From Meridianimarinicoccus sp. MJW13 (lineage in GTDB: Bacteria; Pseudomonadota; Alphaproteobacteria; Rhodobacterales; Rhodobacteraceae), in NCBI RefSeq assembly GCF_014901205.1, contig NZ_JACNMU010000003.1, forward strand, positions 434,001 through 498,000: a stretch of DNA of 64,000 bases, in the 5' to 3' direction. Below are positions 47,361 through 56,899 of the stretch, piece after piece. Numbering within the stretch: the first letter of the stretch is position 1; each line of letters starts with the position of its first letter. The notes beneath the pieces were generated by a model, which was not told the DNA's origin, made no database searches, and saw nothing but the letters and a program-made list of their open reading frames with translations. A program made the translations under genes and the position numbers.

Positions 47361-49829
47361 ATGACTCGCGCCTTCCGCTGGGTATTGCGCCTCTTCCTGG
47401 CGGGCGTCGTGCTGTCCGCACTGGCCGCGACGCTGGCCTATTACCTCGCCACACGCTCGCTGCCCGACTACAGCGAAAGCTTCGAGCTTCCGGGCCTGTC
47501 GGCACCGATGCGGATCGTGCGCGACACCGCCAATGTGCCCCATGTCTTCGGCGCTACCGAGACCGACAGTTTCTTCGGCCTGGGCTTCGTCCATGCACAG
47601 GACCGGCTGTGGCAGATGACGATGATGCGGCGCACGGCGCAGGGGCGGCTGTCCGAGATTTTCGGCCCCCGCACCCTGAAGATCGACGAGACGCTGCGGC
47701 GGCTCGACATCTATCGGCTGGCCGTGCAATCGCAGGCCATACAGGACGACGCCACGCTGGCCGCGCTGGACGCCTATGCCGCCGGTGTCAACGCGTGGAT
47801 CGATCAGGTCAACACTGGCGCACGCGGACGCGGGGCACCCGAGTTCTTTCTGTTCCCCCCCGAGATCGCCCCGTGGCAACCATCGGATTCGCTGGCCATC
47901 GCCAAGCTGATGGCGCTGAAGCTGACAGCACACCTTCAGGACGAGGTTCTGCGCGCGCGCACCGCGCTGACCGTCAGCCCCGAGCGGCTGCGCGATATTC
48001 TGCCCGACGATCCCACGGGCGGGCTGGCGGTGCTGGCGGCACTTGGCCCCGCTCCGACCGCGGCCGACACCCAACTGGCCGGCAACCCCTTGCTGACGGA
48101 TCCGCTGTCACCCTTCTCGCCCCCGGCGCTGGCCGGGGCGTCGAACGTCTGGGCGGCGATGCCCGACCGCTCCACCACCGGGAGCACACTGCTGGCCAAC
48201 GATCCGCACCTGGGGCTGACCGCGCCGTCGATCTGGTACCTGGCCCGGATCGAGATTGCGGGCGGCGGCGTGATCGGCGGCACCATTCCGGGGATGCCGC
48301 TGATCCTTGTGGGCCGCAACGAGGATCTGGCCTGGGGGCTGACCAGCGCCTATGCCGACGACCAGGACCTGTATGTCGAGCGGCTCGACCCCACCAATCC
48401 CAACGCCTATGAAACCCCCACCGGGGCCATGGCACCGTTTCGCACCGAGGGCGCGCTGGTCCGCGTCAAGGGGGCCGAGCCGGTGACTCTGACCCTGCGC
48501 TGGACCGATCGCGGACCGGTGCTGCCCGGCGACCTGTTCGACCTGAACACCATCGTGCCCGCGGGCCATGTGGCCAGCCTGGCCTGGACCGCGCTGACTC
48601 CCGACGACCGCACCATGACCGCCGGGATGCACCTGATGCAGCAGCGCGCGGTGGCCCCCGCAATCGAGGCGATGGCCGAGTACGTCGCCCCCGCACAGAA
48701 CCTTGTGCTGGCCGACCGCGAGACCGTGGCGATGGTGATGATCGGCGCCCTGCCCCGACGCTCGGCCCAGCACGACAGCCTGGGCCGTCTGCCCGCGCCG
48801 GGATGGCGGGCCGAGAACCATTGGCAGGGCCGGCTGCCCTTTGACACGAACCCGCGTTTCACCGATCCCGACGGCGGCCTGCTGGGCAATACCAACAACA
48901 AGCCGCTGGAACGCGCCTTCCCGCTGCATGTCAGCTATGCTTGGGGCGACAGCCAGCGGGTGCATCGCTGGGAACGGCTGATGCGGAACCGCGAGGTGCA
49001 TTCGCGCGACAGCTTCATGGAAGCGCAGCTTGACACCATCAGCCCTGCCGCCCGCAGCCTGCTGCCCCTGATCGGTGCCGACCTGTGGTTCACCGGCGAG
49101 GCCGCCCCCGATGGCAGCCCGGCCCGCGCCCGGCGCGAGGCGCTGGACCTTCTGGCCAACTGGAACGGCGACATGAACGAACACATGCCCGAGCCACTGA
49201 TCTATGCGGCCTGGGTGCAGGCGCTGCAGCAACGGCTGATCGTCGACGAACTGGGCCGCGATCTGGCGGCCGCGTTCAGCCATCCCGACCCGATCTTCCT
49301 GGAACGGGTGTTTCGCGACGTGGACGGCGCCTCGGCCTGGTGCGATGTCAGCCGCTCTTCGGGGATCGAGACCTGCCGCGACATGGCCGAACGGGCGCTG
49401 GACGATGCGTTGCTGTGGATCTCCGAGACCTATCGCGGCGGCCTGGAAGGGCTGCAATGGGGCAGCGCCCATCAGGCCACCCATGATCACGAGGTGCTGG
49501 GCGGCATTCCGGGGCTGGGCTGGCTGGTCAATATCCGCCAGCCGACTTCGGGCGGCGATCACACCCTGAACCGGGGCCGCACCGCCGGGCTGGGCGCGCA
49601 GCCCTTCCTGAACGTGCATGCGGCGGGCTATCGCGGGGTCTATGACATGGCCGATCCCGACAGTTCGGTGTTTGTCATCGCGACCGGGCAGTCGGGGCAT
49701 CCGTTTTCGCGGTTCTACGACAATCTGGGCGAACGCTGGCGGCGCGGCGAGTACATCCCCATGTCGCTGGACCCGGCATTGGCCGAAGCCGCCGCCACCG
49801 GCGTGACCACCCTGCGCCCGGCCCCCTGA
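47361..49829 (+). CDS. Penicillin acylase family (Ntn-hydrolase) enzyme
   Basis: 822 residues with an N-terminal signal anchor (about 8-30). These are periplasmic Ntn-hydrolases made as one precursor that self-cleaves between alpha and beta chains. The probable cut is before the serine in LAGASNVWA (about residue 262), giving an N-terminal Ser nucleophile. Supporting motifs: ANVPHVFGATETDSFFGLGFVHAQDRLWQM, LANDPHLGLTAPSIWY, GTIPGMPLILVGRNEDLAWG and SGGDHTLNRG. Substrates in the family include beta-lactams and acyl-homoserine lactones, so quorum-signal cleavage is possible but unproven. GGAG precedes ATG 47361. Confidence 0.9.
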   Translation: MTRAFRWVLRLFLAGVVLSALAATLAYYLATRSLPDYSESFELPGLSAPMRIVRDTANVPHVFGATETDSFFGLGFVHAQDRLWQMTMMRRTAQGRLSEIFGPRTLKIDETLRRLDIYRLAVQSQAIQDDATLAALDAYAAGVNAWIDQVNTGARGRGAPEFFLFPPEIAPWQPSDSLAIAKLMALKLTAHLQDEVLRARTALTVSPERLRDILPDDPTGGLAVLAALGPAPTAADTQLAGNPLLTDPLSPFSPPALAGASNVWAAMPDRSTTGSTLLANDPHLGLTAPSIWYLARIEIAGGGVIGGTIPGMPLILVGRNEDLAWGLTSAYADDQDLYVERLDPTNPNAYETPTGAMAPFRTEGALVRVKGAEPVTLTLRWTDRGPVLPGDLFDLNTIVPAGHVASLAWTALTPDDRTMTAGMHLMQQRAVAPAIEAMAEYVAPAQNLVLADRETVAMVMIGALPRRSAQHDSLGRLPAPGWRAENHWQGRLPFDTNPRFTDPDGGLLGNTNNKPLERAFPLHVSYAWGDSQRVHRWERLMRNREVHSRDSFMEAQLDTISPAARSLLPLIGADLWFTGEAAPDGSPARARREALDLLANWNGDMNEHMPEPLIYAAWVQALQQRLIVDELGRDLAAAFSHPDPIFLERVFRDVDGASAWCDVSRSSGIETCRDMAERALDDALLWISETYRGGLEGLQWGSAHQATHDHEVLGGIPGLGWLVNIRQPTSGGDHTLNRGRTAGLGAQPFLNVHAAGYRGVYDMADPDSSVFVIATGQSGHPFSRFYDNLGERWRRGEYIPMSLDPALAEAAATGVTTLRPAP

Positions 49830-49834
49830 ACGCA

Positions 49835-49863
49835 AAAGACCCGGCCGCAAGGGCCGGGTCTTT
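49835..49863. terminator. Strong bidirectional-type intrinsic terminator
   Basis: A perfect 12-base-pair stem AAAGACCCGGCC/GGCCGGGTCTTT with a 5-base loop lies between the convergent acylase and RTX genes, with A-rich left and T-rich right arms. Confidence 0.88.
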
Positions 49864-49886
49864 CTGTTTGGGTCGAAAGGCCGGGA

Positions 49887-52010
49887 TCAGACGAAGTCGA
49901 AATCCGTCCCGGTGATCAGGCTGGCTTGCGTATTGGCCAGGGTGATCTGGTCGGTGCCACCGGCTGCCAGGGTGATGATCGTGTGCTGCCCGCTTTGGGT
50001 GATGACCAGATCACTGGTCGAATTCACCGTGCTGTGGCCCGAGAAGTCCAGCCGGTCGACGCCATCGGTGAAGTCCTTCACCACGTCGCGGCCAAACCCG
50101 TCGGTCCAGGCGAAAACATCCGCGCCAAGACCGCCAAGGTAGAAGTCGTTGCCCGCGCCACCGTCCAGCATGTCGTTGCCCGCGCCCGCGATGAGCGCAT
50201 CATCGCCCGCCGCGCCCAGAAGCGTGTCGTCATCGGCCCCGCCGAAGAACACGTCCGCATCGGACCCGCCGGTCAGCACATCGTTGCCAGCACCGCCCAC
50301 CAGCGTCACCGAGGTTGCCAGCCCGGTGGCGTCGATGGTGTCGTCGCCGGTCAGACCCATGATCCGCTCGACCCCGACCCAGCTGCCGACGTTCAGGCTC
50401 AGGCCGTTGGTGTCATAGATCACCGCCTTGTCGAACCCGGCCCCGCCGTCGCTGACCACATCGCCGCTTTCGCCGATGTAGAATACGTCGTTGCCGCCAC
50501 CGCCATCGAAGGTGTCGTTGCCCGCAGCGCCCAGCATGATGTCGTTGCCATCATTGCCGGTCAGCGTGTCATTGCCGTCGCCGCCGATCAGAACGTCATC
50601 TCCCGCGCCACCAGTCATCGTATCGTCGCCCGCGTCGCCGAACAGGAACACGGCCGAGGTCTGTTCCGAGGCATCCACGGTGTCATTGCCGGTGAAGCCG
50701 TTGACACGTTCGATCCCGCCCCATCCGGCCAGGGTCATCAGCAGCGACACGCCGCCTGCATCGTTGATCTGCGCCTTGTCGTACCCGGTGGTGCCGGTAT
50801 CGAGGACCAGATCGAAACCGTCGATCACGTAGAAATCCGAGCCGTTGCCGCCATCCATGGTGTCGATGCCGCTGCCGCCGAACAACTGGTCGTTGGAATC
50901 GCCGCCCAGAAGGGTGTCATTGCCCGATCCGCCGAACAGGAAGTCATTGGCAAAGCCGCCGGTCAGATGGTCGTCGCCAGCCTGCCCGAACAACTGGTCC
51001 GAACCGCCGCCGCCATCGATGGTGTCATTGCCGCCGCCTGCATTGACCGTGTCGTCGCCCGCCCCGACCGAGATCGTGTCGTCACCCGCATCGGTTGTGA
51101 CTACGTTGGCCGCGCCATTGCCCATGACTTCGGCGTCATAGTCGCCGATCAGGGTATAGTTCTCCATGGCGATCAGCGTGTCGCGGTTGGCCGCGTCTCC
51201 CTTGGCGCCGTGGTCGCCGGTGTTAAGGTTGACCTGCACAACGAACTGCTGGGCCGCCGCGCCGCTCAGATCCTCGATCAGCGTGTCGACACCATTGCCC
51301 CCGTTGAAGACATCGTTGCCGGTGCCGGCGCGGATGGTGTCATTGCCATCGTCGCCAAGGATCGTGTCATTACCCGCCAGACCGTCCAGCACATCGTCGA
51401 ACAGGGTGCCGCGCAGGCTGTTGTCGCTGCCGTCGCCATTGATGTCGGGCGCGCCCGCGGGATCCACCATTTCGCCGAACCACAGGTGAAAGATGGTGCC
51501 GCCGTTGGTGGAGATGCTGGGATCCAGTTCAACCCCGATGCCCATGGCATTGAAGTCGAAATTGGCCCAGGTGCCGCTGTTGATGAAGACGTTGTGATGC
51601 GGATCGGACGCCACGAAGGCGTTGAAGGCTTCCAGTACGGTGGCAGGACCGGCCACCGACAGTTCATAGCCGCGATCCAGACGCGTGGTCGCCGTGGCGT
51701 TGGGATCCACATAGGCCGTGCCCAGGCGCTGCGGTGCGTTATGCATGACGCCGGTGTTCGAATGGTCGTTGAAATAGACCGCATCGCTCCAGCTGTTGAG
51801 CGAGGCATTGGCCGGTTGCTGCAGGTTCGGTTCCCAGATGTTATAGAGCACATCCTGCGCGTGACGCCCGGCGACGGTGGTCAGGCTCTGCGACAGCTGG
51901 ATCGTATCCAGGCCAAGGGAGACACGGTAATCGTTGACGAGGTGGTAGAACTCCAGCTCTGCGGAACTGAGGGCATCACCGGGGGTGGGGGCATAGATAT
52001 CGACGGTCAA
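49887..52010 (-). CDS. CAP/SCP-domain protein with RTX repeats (type I secreted)
   Basis: 707 residues without a signal peptide. The N-terminal ~170 residues are a CAP (SCP/PR-1) domain: ELEFYHLVNDYRVSLGLDTI, VAGRHAQDVLYN, and a C-terminal GVELDP and FHLWFGEM. After that come many calcium-binding nonapeptides GGXGXDXLX (for example GDDTMTGGAGDDVLIGGDGN), ending in a hydrophobic, acidic tail (TGTDFDFV) typical of type I secretion substrates. The start is TTG 52010; an in-frame TGA lies four codons upstream and no ATG or GTG fits. No ABC exporter genes are near. Confidence 0.88.
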   Translation of the reverse strand: MTVDIYAPTPGDALSSAELEFYHLVNDYRVSLGLDTIQLSQSLTTVAGRHAQDVLYNIWEPNLQQPANASLNSWSDAVYFNDHSNTGVMHNAPQRLGTAYVDPNATATTRLDRGYELSVAGPATVLEAFNAFVASDPHHNVFINSGTWANFDFNAMGIGVELDPSISTNGGTIFHLWFGEMVDPAGAPDINGDGSDNSLRGTLFDDVLDGLAGNDTILGDDGNDTIRAGTGNDVFNGGNGVDTLIEDLSGAAAQQFVVQVNLNTGDHGAKGDAANRDTLIAMENYTLIGDYDAEVMGNGAANVVTTDAGDDTISVGAGDDTVNAGGGNDTIDGGGGSDQLFGQAGDDHLTGGFANDFLFGGSGNDTLLGGDSNDQLFGGSGIDTMDGGNGSDFYVIDGFDLVLDTGTTGYDKAQINDAGGVSLLMTLAGWGGIERVNGFTGNDTVDASEQTSAVFLFGDAGDDTMTGGAGDDVLIGGDGNDTLTGNDGNDIMLGAAGNDTFDGGGGNDVFYIGESGDVVSDGGAGFDKAVIYDTNGLSLNVGSWVGVERIMGLTGDDTIDATGLATSVTLVGGAGNDVLTGGSDADVFFGGADDDTLLGAAGDDALIAGAGNDMLDGGAGNDFYLGGLGADVFAWTDGFGRDVVKDFTDGVDRLDFSGHSTVNSTSDLVITQSGQHTIITLAAGGTDQITLANTQASLITGTDFDFV

Positions 52011-52276
52011 GATCGCTCACTTACCAGCCAATGCTGGATGCTGGAAAAAATTGGTACGAAGGCTGTCTAGCCCGGATATTCCCGGAAGGCCAGATTGTCA
52101 CCTTGCGGGCAGCCGGCCAACGGCAAGACATGCCGCTCCGCGTGTAAGGCTCCACTTTGACGCAAAGTTTTCAAAGCACAACTTCCACGCGGGAAACTGG
52201 TTAACCATGAGATGAATTTCGCTGTGCAAACAAGCGGAAACCCGCCACAGCGACGCTGCGGAAAGCAGAATTGGCG
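52011..52276. other. 266-base gap upstream of the RTX gene and downstream of hflX
   Basis: No gene seen. It should hold the RTX promoter on the - strand. A GC-poor patch with TTTTCAAAG and AATTTCGC occurs around 52165-52230, but no convincing -35/-10 pair. Confidence 0.4.
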
Positions 52277-53560
52277 CTAGAGGCGCGAGAAGGTCTCTTT
52301 CTGCCGCGCGGTCCAGCGCACGTCCAGGTCGACCCCGTCCTCGCCCTGCCGCTCGGCCTCGACCACGCCTTCGGCAAACAGCCACGCCCGGCGGCGGCCA
52401 TCGGAAAAGTCCAGATGCAGGGTGTCGTCCAGAACCGGATCGGAAATGCGGGTCGCGATTGCGGCCAGCAGATCGTCCAGACCCTCTCCGGTGATCGCCG
52501 AGATCAGATGCACGTCGGGCTGGCGCGGCGCCAGGGCGCGCAGACGCTCGGCGGCCTCGGCATCCAGACGGTCCAGCTTGTTCCAGACCTCGATCTGCGG
52601 CGTGTCGGGATCGACGCCAAGGCTTTCCACGATCTCGCGCACATCCTCGGCCTGGGCCTCGGTCTCGGGGTCAGAAATATCGCGCACATGGACGATCAGA
52701 TCGGCGGTCAGAACCTCTTCCAGCGTGGCGCGGAAGGCGGCGACCAGTTCGGTCGGCAGGGCGCTGATGAAGCCCACGGTGTCCGACAGGATGATCTTTG
52801 GCCCGTCCGGCAGGTCGATCGCCCGCATGGTCGGGTCCAGCGTGGCGAACAGCATGTCCTTGGCCATCACCGACGCCCCGGTCACGCGGTTGAACAGCGT
52901 CGATTTCCCGGCGTTGGTATAGCCCACCAGCGCGACAATGGGGAACGGCACCTTGGCGCGGGCAGAGCGATGCAATTCGCGGGTCTTGACGACCTTGTCC
53001 AACTGCCGCCGCAGCCGCGTGAGTTGTTCGTCGATGGCGCGGCGGTCGGCCTCGATCTGGGTTTCGCCGGGGCCGCCGACGAAGCCCAGCCCGCCGCGCT
53101 GCCGTTCCAGGTGGGTCCAGGCGCGGACCAGCCGCGTGCGCTGATAGCTGAGAGCGGCCATTTCAACCTGCAGCACCCCTTCGCGGGTGCGGGCGCGGTC
53201 CGAGAAAATCTCAAGGATCAGACCGGTGCGATCCAGGATCTTGACCTTCCAGTCCTTCTCCAGATTGCGCTGCTGCACCGGCGACAGGGGGCCGTCGACC
53301 AGCACCAGTTCGATGTCGTTGGCCTTGAACAGCGCGCCCAGTTCCTCAACCTTGCCGGTGCCGAACAGGGTGCCGGGACGCGGCTGGGTCAGGCGCACAA
53401 CATCGCCACCCACGACGTCCAGCCCCGGCAGCGCAGCGGCCAGGGCAACAGCTTCTTCCAACGCAAAACCGGGCGCGCGGCGCCCCGGTTTTGACCGGAT
53501 TTCGGGATGCAGGACCCAGGCGCGTGTCGGCTCCGGGGTGCGGGGGGCAGGCTCGGTCAG
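52277..53560 (-). CDS. hflX: GTPase HflX, probable CTG start
   Basis: 427 residues if read from CTG 53560; the first standard start (TTG 53461) would lose the conserved N-terminal segment [16 protein letters not shown]. Domains: the HflX nucleotide-binding N-terminus with [20 protein letters not shown], a helical linker ending [13 protein letters not shown], and the G domain with [21 protein letters not shown] and NKLDRL. HflX splits stalled or hibernating ribosomes. CTG overlaps the hfq stop as CTGA, and GAGG lies nine bases before it. The pair hfq-hflX is a classic arrangement. Confidence 0.93.
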   Translation of the reverse strand: MTEPAPRTPEPTRAWVLHPEIRSKPGRRAPGFALEEAVALAAALPGLDVVGGDVVRLTQPRPGTLFGTGKVEELGALFKANDIELVLVDGPLSPVQQRNLEKDWKVKILDRTGLILEIFSDRARTREGVLQVEMAALSYQRTRLVRAWTHLERQRGGLGFVGGPGETQIEADRRAIDEQLTRLRRQLDKVVKTRELHRSARAKVPFPIVALVGYTNAGKSTLFNRVTGASVMAKDMLFATLDPTMRAIDLPDGPKIILSDTVGFISALPTELVAAFRATLEEVLTADLIVHVRDISDPETEAQAEDVREIVESLGVDPDTPQIEVWNKLDRLDAEAAERLRALAPRQPDVHLISAITGEGLDDLLAAIATRISDPVLDDTLHLDFSDGRRRAWLFAEGVVEAERQGEDGVDLDVRWTARQKETFSRL

Positions 53561-53790
53561 TCTTCGCCCTCGTACAGGCTGATCGGCTGGCTGGGCATGA
53601 TGGTGGAAATCGCGTGCTTGTACACCAGTTGCGATTGTCCATCCCGGCGCAGCAGCACGCAGAAATTGTCAAACCATGTGATGACGCCCTGCAGCTTTAC
53701 GCCATTGATCAGGAATATCGTCACCGGAACCTTGGTTTTCCGAACGTGGTTCAGAAATGCATCCTGCAGGTTCTGACGGTCGGTTGCCAT
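53557..53790 (-). CDS. hfq: RNA chaperone Hfq
   Basis: 77 residues. Sm1 motif: [20 protein letters not shown], then [20 protein letters not shown]; Sm2: [17 protein letters not shown], including the YKHA residues of the proximal RNA-binding face. Forms a hexamer pairing small RNAs with mRNAs, in Rhodobacterales also tied to nitrogen regulation (nrfA). The ATG is clear and the gene is coupled by overlap to hflX. Confidence 0.97.
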   Translation of the reverse strand: MATDRQNLQDAFLNHVRKTKVPVTIFLINGVKLQGVITWFDNFCVLLRRDGQSQLVYKHAISTIMPSQPISLYEGED

Positions 53791-53937
53791 TTTTTATAAA
53801 CCTTTTTGTTCTCGACCCGTGCTCTTGGGGGCATTCAATCGCGTTTCATGACTGCACGCAACAGGCGGTGAAGGCCAGACGGCGCGCGGGATGCGGAAAT
53901 ATCACTTCGCACTTGCAGCATTTTTGCATCGACAGGG

Positions 53938-55491
53938 TCAGGAGCGCCAGAATTCCGGGTTCAGCAGGGCGATCAGCGCCAGCGTTTCCAGCCGCCCCAG
54001 CACCATGGCCACGCACAACAGCAATTGCTGCGGGCCGCTCAGCAGCCCCAGTTCGATCGGCACATCCCCGGCAACGATGGTCAGCGGCCCGGTGGTGGTC
54101 AGCCCGGCGACGGTCAGCACGAGGCTGGTATCGAAATCGGCCCCCACCACCGCGAACGCCAGCATCAGCGCGGCGATGGTGACCGCGAAGATCATGAAAT
54201 ACAGCCAGGCCACATAGGCCGCCTCGGGCTTGAACCGGCGCAGGCGGGTGCCGGGATTGGCGACAATCGACGGGTGCACCAGCTTGGCCATCTCGAACTG
54301 GCTGTGACGGGCCAGCGCATAGACCCTGAGCAGTTTCACGCCCCCGGCGGTGGTCGCCACCCCGCCCCCGATCATCGCCAGCCCCATCAGGATCAGCCCC
54401 GGCGTGGTCAGCCCCGACCAGTTGCGCGCGGTTTCCCAGTCCGCCGAAATGAAGCCGCCGGTGCTGAGGAACGACAGGGTCATGAACTGCCCGCCCCAGT
54501 AGCCGCGCAGCGGTTGCAGATCCGTCGCCAGAACCAGCACCTCCAGCAGCGACACCCAATGCAGGCTGAACACCAGCAGCGGCACCACGGTGATCATCAC
54601 CACCGCCAGCCGCAGTTCGGGATCCTGGTACCATTTGCGGCCCAGCGGTGTCGGCACATCGCGGGCGAACAGGCCCCGGCTGAGAGCGAAGAACAGGAAC
54701 ATGAACAGCACGATCTCGCCGGCCAGCCCCGACGCGGCCTGCCCCAGCGTCGCCACCGGCGAAATCCCGCTGGTCGACAGCACCGACATGGCATGACAGG
54801 CGGCGATGAAGGGGGTCTCTCCCGCCACCAGCAGCGCCAGCCAGGCCACAAGGGTCAGCCCGGCATAGATCGGTGCCAGCGCCCGGCAGAATCGCCAGAC
54901 CCTCTGCATCGGGTATTCGGCCATGGTCGCGCGGCCAAGGGTGGCATCGCGGCCCAGCGACACCGAGGTCAGCACCAGTTCGAACCCGCCGATCCGCAGC
55001 GGTGCCAGGATGGCGATCGAGGCCACCCACATGATGAACCCGCCGTACCATCCCATCAGCGCCCGCCACAGATGCACCGTCTCCGGCACCCGCGACGGCA
55101 CCGAGAACACCGTGGCGCCAGTGGTGGTCAGGCTGGACACCATTTCCAGATAGGCGGAGCGGAAGCTCAGCCCCGGCATCGCCTCAACCACCGGCAGCGC
55201 CAGCATGACAGGCAACAGGGCGAAGGTGCCGACCAGCGACAGCAGCATGGCCCGCGCGGCGTTGTTCTGATCCATGGTCCAGACCGAAAGGCCGATGAAC
55301 ATGATGATCGTTGCGAAGGTCAGCGCGCCATACAGGAACGGCCGGCCGGCATCGTGATCGCCGACCCAGCCGGCATAGATCGCGGGCACCAGCATCAGCG
55401 CCGCCGCCACCGCCGCCGTCATCACCAGCAGCGGCAAACGGTCGTACCAGCGTTGATGCTGGGTCTTGCGGCGGATCCTAGAAGTAGTCAA
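53938..55491 (-). CDS. trkH: Potassium uptake channel protein TrkH
   Basis: 517 residues from TTG 55491, with about ten membrane helices. The four selectivity-filter P-loops are visible: SSLTTTGATVFS, SVLSTSGISPVA, LSFLSTGGFISA and AGLTTTGPLTIV, each with the potassium-coordinating Gly. TTG 55491 overlaps the trkA stop by 14 bases and has GCAGG upstream; ATG 55527 is a longer alternative deep inside trkA. Potassium is imported when TrkA permits. Confidence 0.9.
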   Translation of the reverse strand: MTTSRIRRKTQHQRWYDRLPLLVMTAAVAAALMLVPAIYAGWVGDHDAGRPFLYGALTFATIIMFIGLSVWTMDQNNAARAMLLSLVGTFALLPVMLALPVVEAMPGLSFRSAYLEMVSSLTTTGATVFSVPSRVPETVHLWRALMGWYGGFIMWVASIAILAPLRIGGFELVLTSVSLGRDATLGRATMAEYPMQRVWRFCRALAPIYAGLTLVAWLALLVAGETPFIAACHAMSVLSTSGISPVATLGQAASGLAGEIVLFMFLFFALSRGLFARDVPTPLGRKWYQDPELRLAVVMITVVPLLVFSLHWVSLLEVLVLATDLQPLRGYWGGQFMTLSFLSTGGFISADWETARNWSGLTTPGLILMGLAMIGGGVATTAGGVKLLRVYALARHSQFEMAKLVHPSIVANPGTRLRRFKPEAAYVAWLYFMIFAVTIAALMLAFAVVGADFDTSLVLTVAGLTTTGPLTIVAGDVPIELGLLSGPQQLLLCVAMVLGRLETLALIALLNPEFWRS

Positions 55492-56854
55492 TCGAGACCT
55501 GCAAAAGCCGTTCCACTTCCGGCACATCTTCCGACAACGCGAAGAAGGTGACCACGTCGCCCTCTTCGATCCGCGTGCCGCCGTGCGGGATGAGGATCTT
55601 GTCGCCCTTGCGCAGCGGCCCCATCAGCACGCCTTCGGGCAGGTCGATGTCGCGCACCTGCTGCCCGGCCAGCGTGGCGGTCTTCAGCACCTGCGCTTCC
55701 AGCACCTCGGCCTCGGCGTCGCCGATGGAATAGACACTGCGCACCCGGCCATGGCGGACGTGGCGCAGGATCGATGACACCGTGGTCGAGCGCGGGTTGA
55801 TATACGCGTCGATGTGCAACGGCCCCATCAGCGGCAGAAGCGCGGGGTCATTGACCAGCGAGATCGTCAGCGGACAGCCCAGCGACTTGGCCCGCACCGC
55901 CGTCAGCAGGTTGGTCTTGTCGTCATCGGTCACCGCCAGCAGCGCGTCGGCCTTCGTGATGTTGGCTTCGGCCAGAAGATCCGCGTTCAGCCCGTCGCCG
56001 TTCAGCACGATGGTGCGTTCCAGCGCCTCGGCGGCGGCTTCGGCCACCTTGCGATCCTTCTCGATCACCTTGACCCGTACCCGGTCGGTACGGGCTTCCA
56101 GCGCACTGGCCACCGTCAGGCCGACGTTGCCACCGCCGACAATGACCACGCGGGTCTGGCGGCTTTGGCTCTTGCCGAAGATTTCCAGCGCGCGTTGGGC
56201 GTCGTCGGTATGGCTGAACACATAGACCTGATCGCCGGCGAACAGCTGGTCGCGCGGCTCGGGCGCAAACAGCGTGCCCTCGCGGCGCACCCCCACGACG
56301 ATGGCGCGCAGGGTCGAGAACAGATCGGTCAACTGGCGCAGGGGCGTGTTCAGCACCGGGCAGTCGTCGCTCAGCTGCACCCCCATGAGCTGGGCCTTGT
56401 CGTCCAGAAAGCTCTCGATGTCGAAAGTCGAAGGTGCGGCCAGCCGCTGCAACGCCGCCTCGGCCACTTCCTTCTCGGGGCTGATGACCACGTCGATGGG
56501 CAGGTGATCGCGGCGATAGAGATCCGAATGGATGGTGTCGAGATAGCTTTGCGCCCGCAGCCGCGCGATCTTGCGCTGCACGCCGAAGACCGAATGCGCC
56601 ACCTGGCAGGTCACCATGTTGACCTCGTCCGAATAGGTGGCGGCAATGATCATGTCGGCGTCTTCCGCCCCGGCCCGTTCCAGCACGTTGGGATAAGAGG
56701 CAAAGCCGGTCACCCCGGTCACGTCCAGCTGGTCGGTGGCGCGGCGCACGAGTTCCTCGTTGTGGTCCACCACGGTGACCTCGTTGCGCTCTCCGGCCAG
56801 ATGGCGGGCGATCTGCCAGCCGACCTGCCCGGCGCCGCAAATGATGACCTTCAT
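55478..56854 (-). CDS. trkA: Trk potassium uptake regulatory subunit TrkA
   Basis: 458 residues, peripheral to the membrane. Two TrkA-N/RCK nucleotide-binding domains with CGAGQVGWQIARHL (about 7-20) and VGGGNVGLTVASAL (about 235-248), each followed by a TrkA-C domain, the second ending in GTRIEEGDVVTFFAL. Binds NAD(H) and gates TrkH. It starts 45 bases from the ntrX stop, in the same strand run. Confidence 0.94.
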   Translation of the reverse strand: MKVIICGAGQVGWQIARHLAGERNEVTVVDHNEELVRRATDQLDVTGVTGFASYPNVLERAGAEDADMIIAATYSDEVNMVTCQVAHSVFGVQRKIARLRAQSYLDTIHSDLYRRDHLPIDVVISPEKEVAEAALQRLAAPSTFDIESFLDDKAQLMGVQLSDDCPVLNTPLRQLTDLFSTLRAIVVGVRREGTLFAPEPRDQLFAGDQVYVFSHTDDAQRALEIFGKSQSRQTRVVIVGGGNVGLTVASALEARTDRVRVKVIEKDRKVAEAAAEALERTIVLNGDGLNADLLAEANITKADALLAVTDDDKTNLLTAVRAKSLGCPLTISLVNDPALLPLMGPLHIDAYINPRSTTVSSILRHVRHGRVRSVYSIGDAEAEVLEAQVLKTATLAGQQVRDIDLPEGVLMGPLRKGDKILIPHGGTRIEEGDVVTFFALSEDVPEVERLLQVSIDYF

Positions 56855-56899
56855 GCGCTACGCTCCCCGTGTCTGGCCCTGGGCGGGCCGACCAATGCG

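Noticed and set aside
50140-51420. Short tandem repeats suggesting a CRISPR or DNA repeat array
   Set aside because: The period is nine codons and variable, encoding RTX calcium-binding nonapeptides; no spacers or constant repeats.
49926-52070. A 714-codon + strand frame opposite the RTX gene
   Set aside because: It is the antisense of regular GGXGXDX repeats, so the long frame is an artefact of the repeat; no motif or ribosome-binding site.
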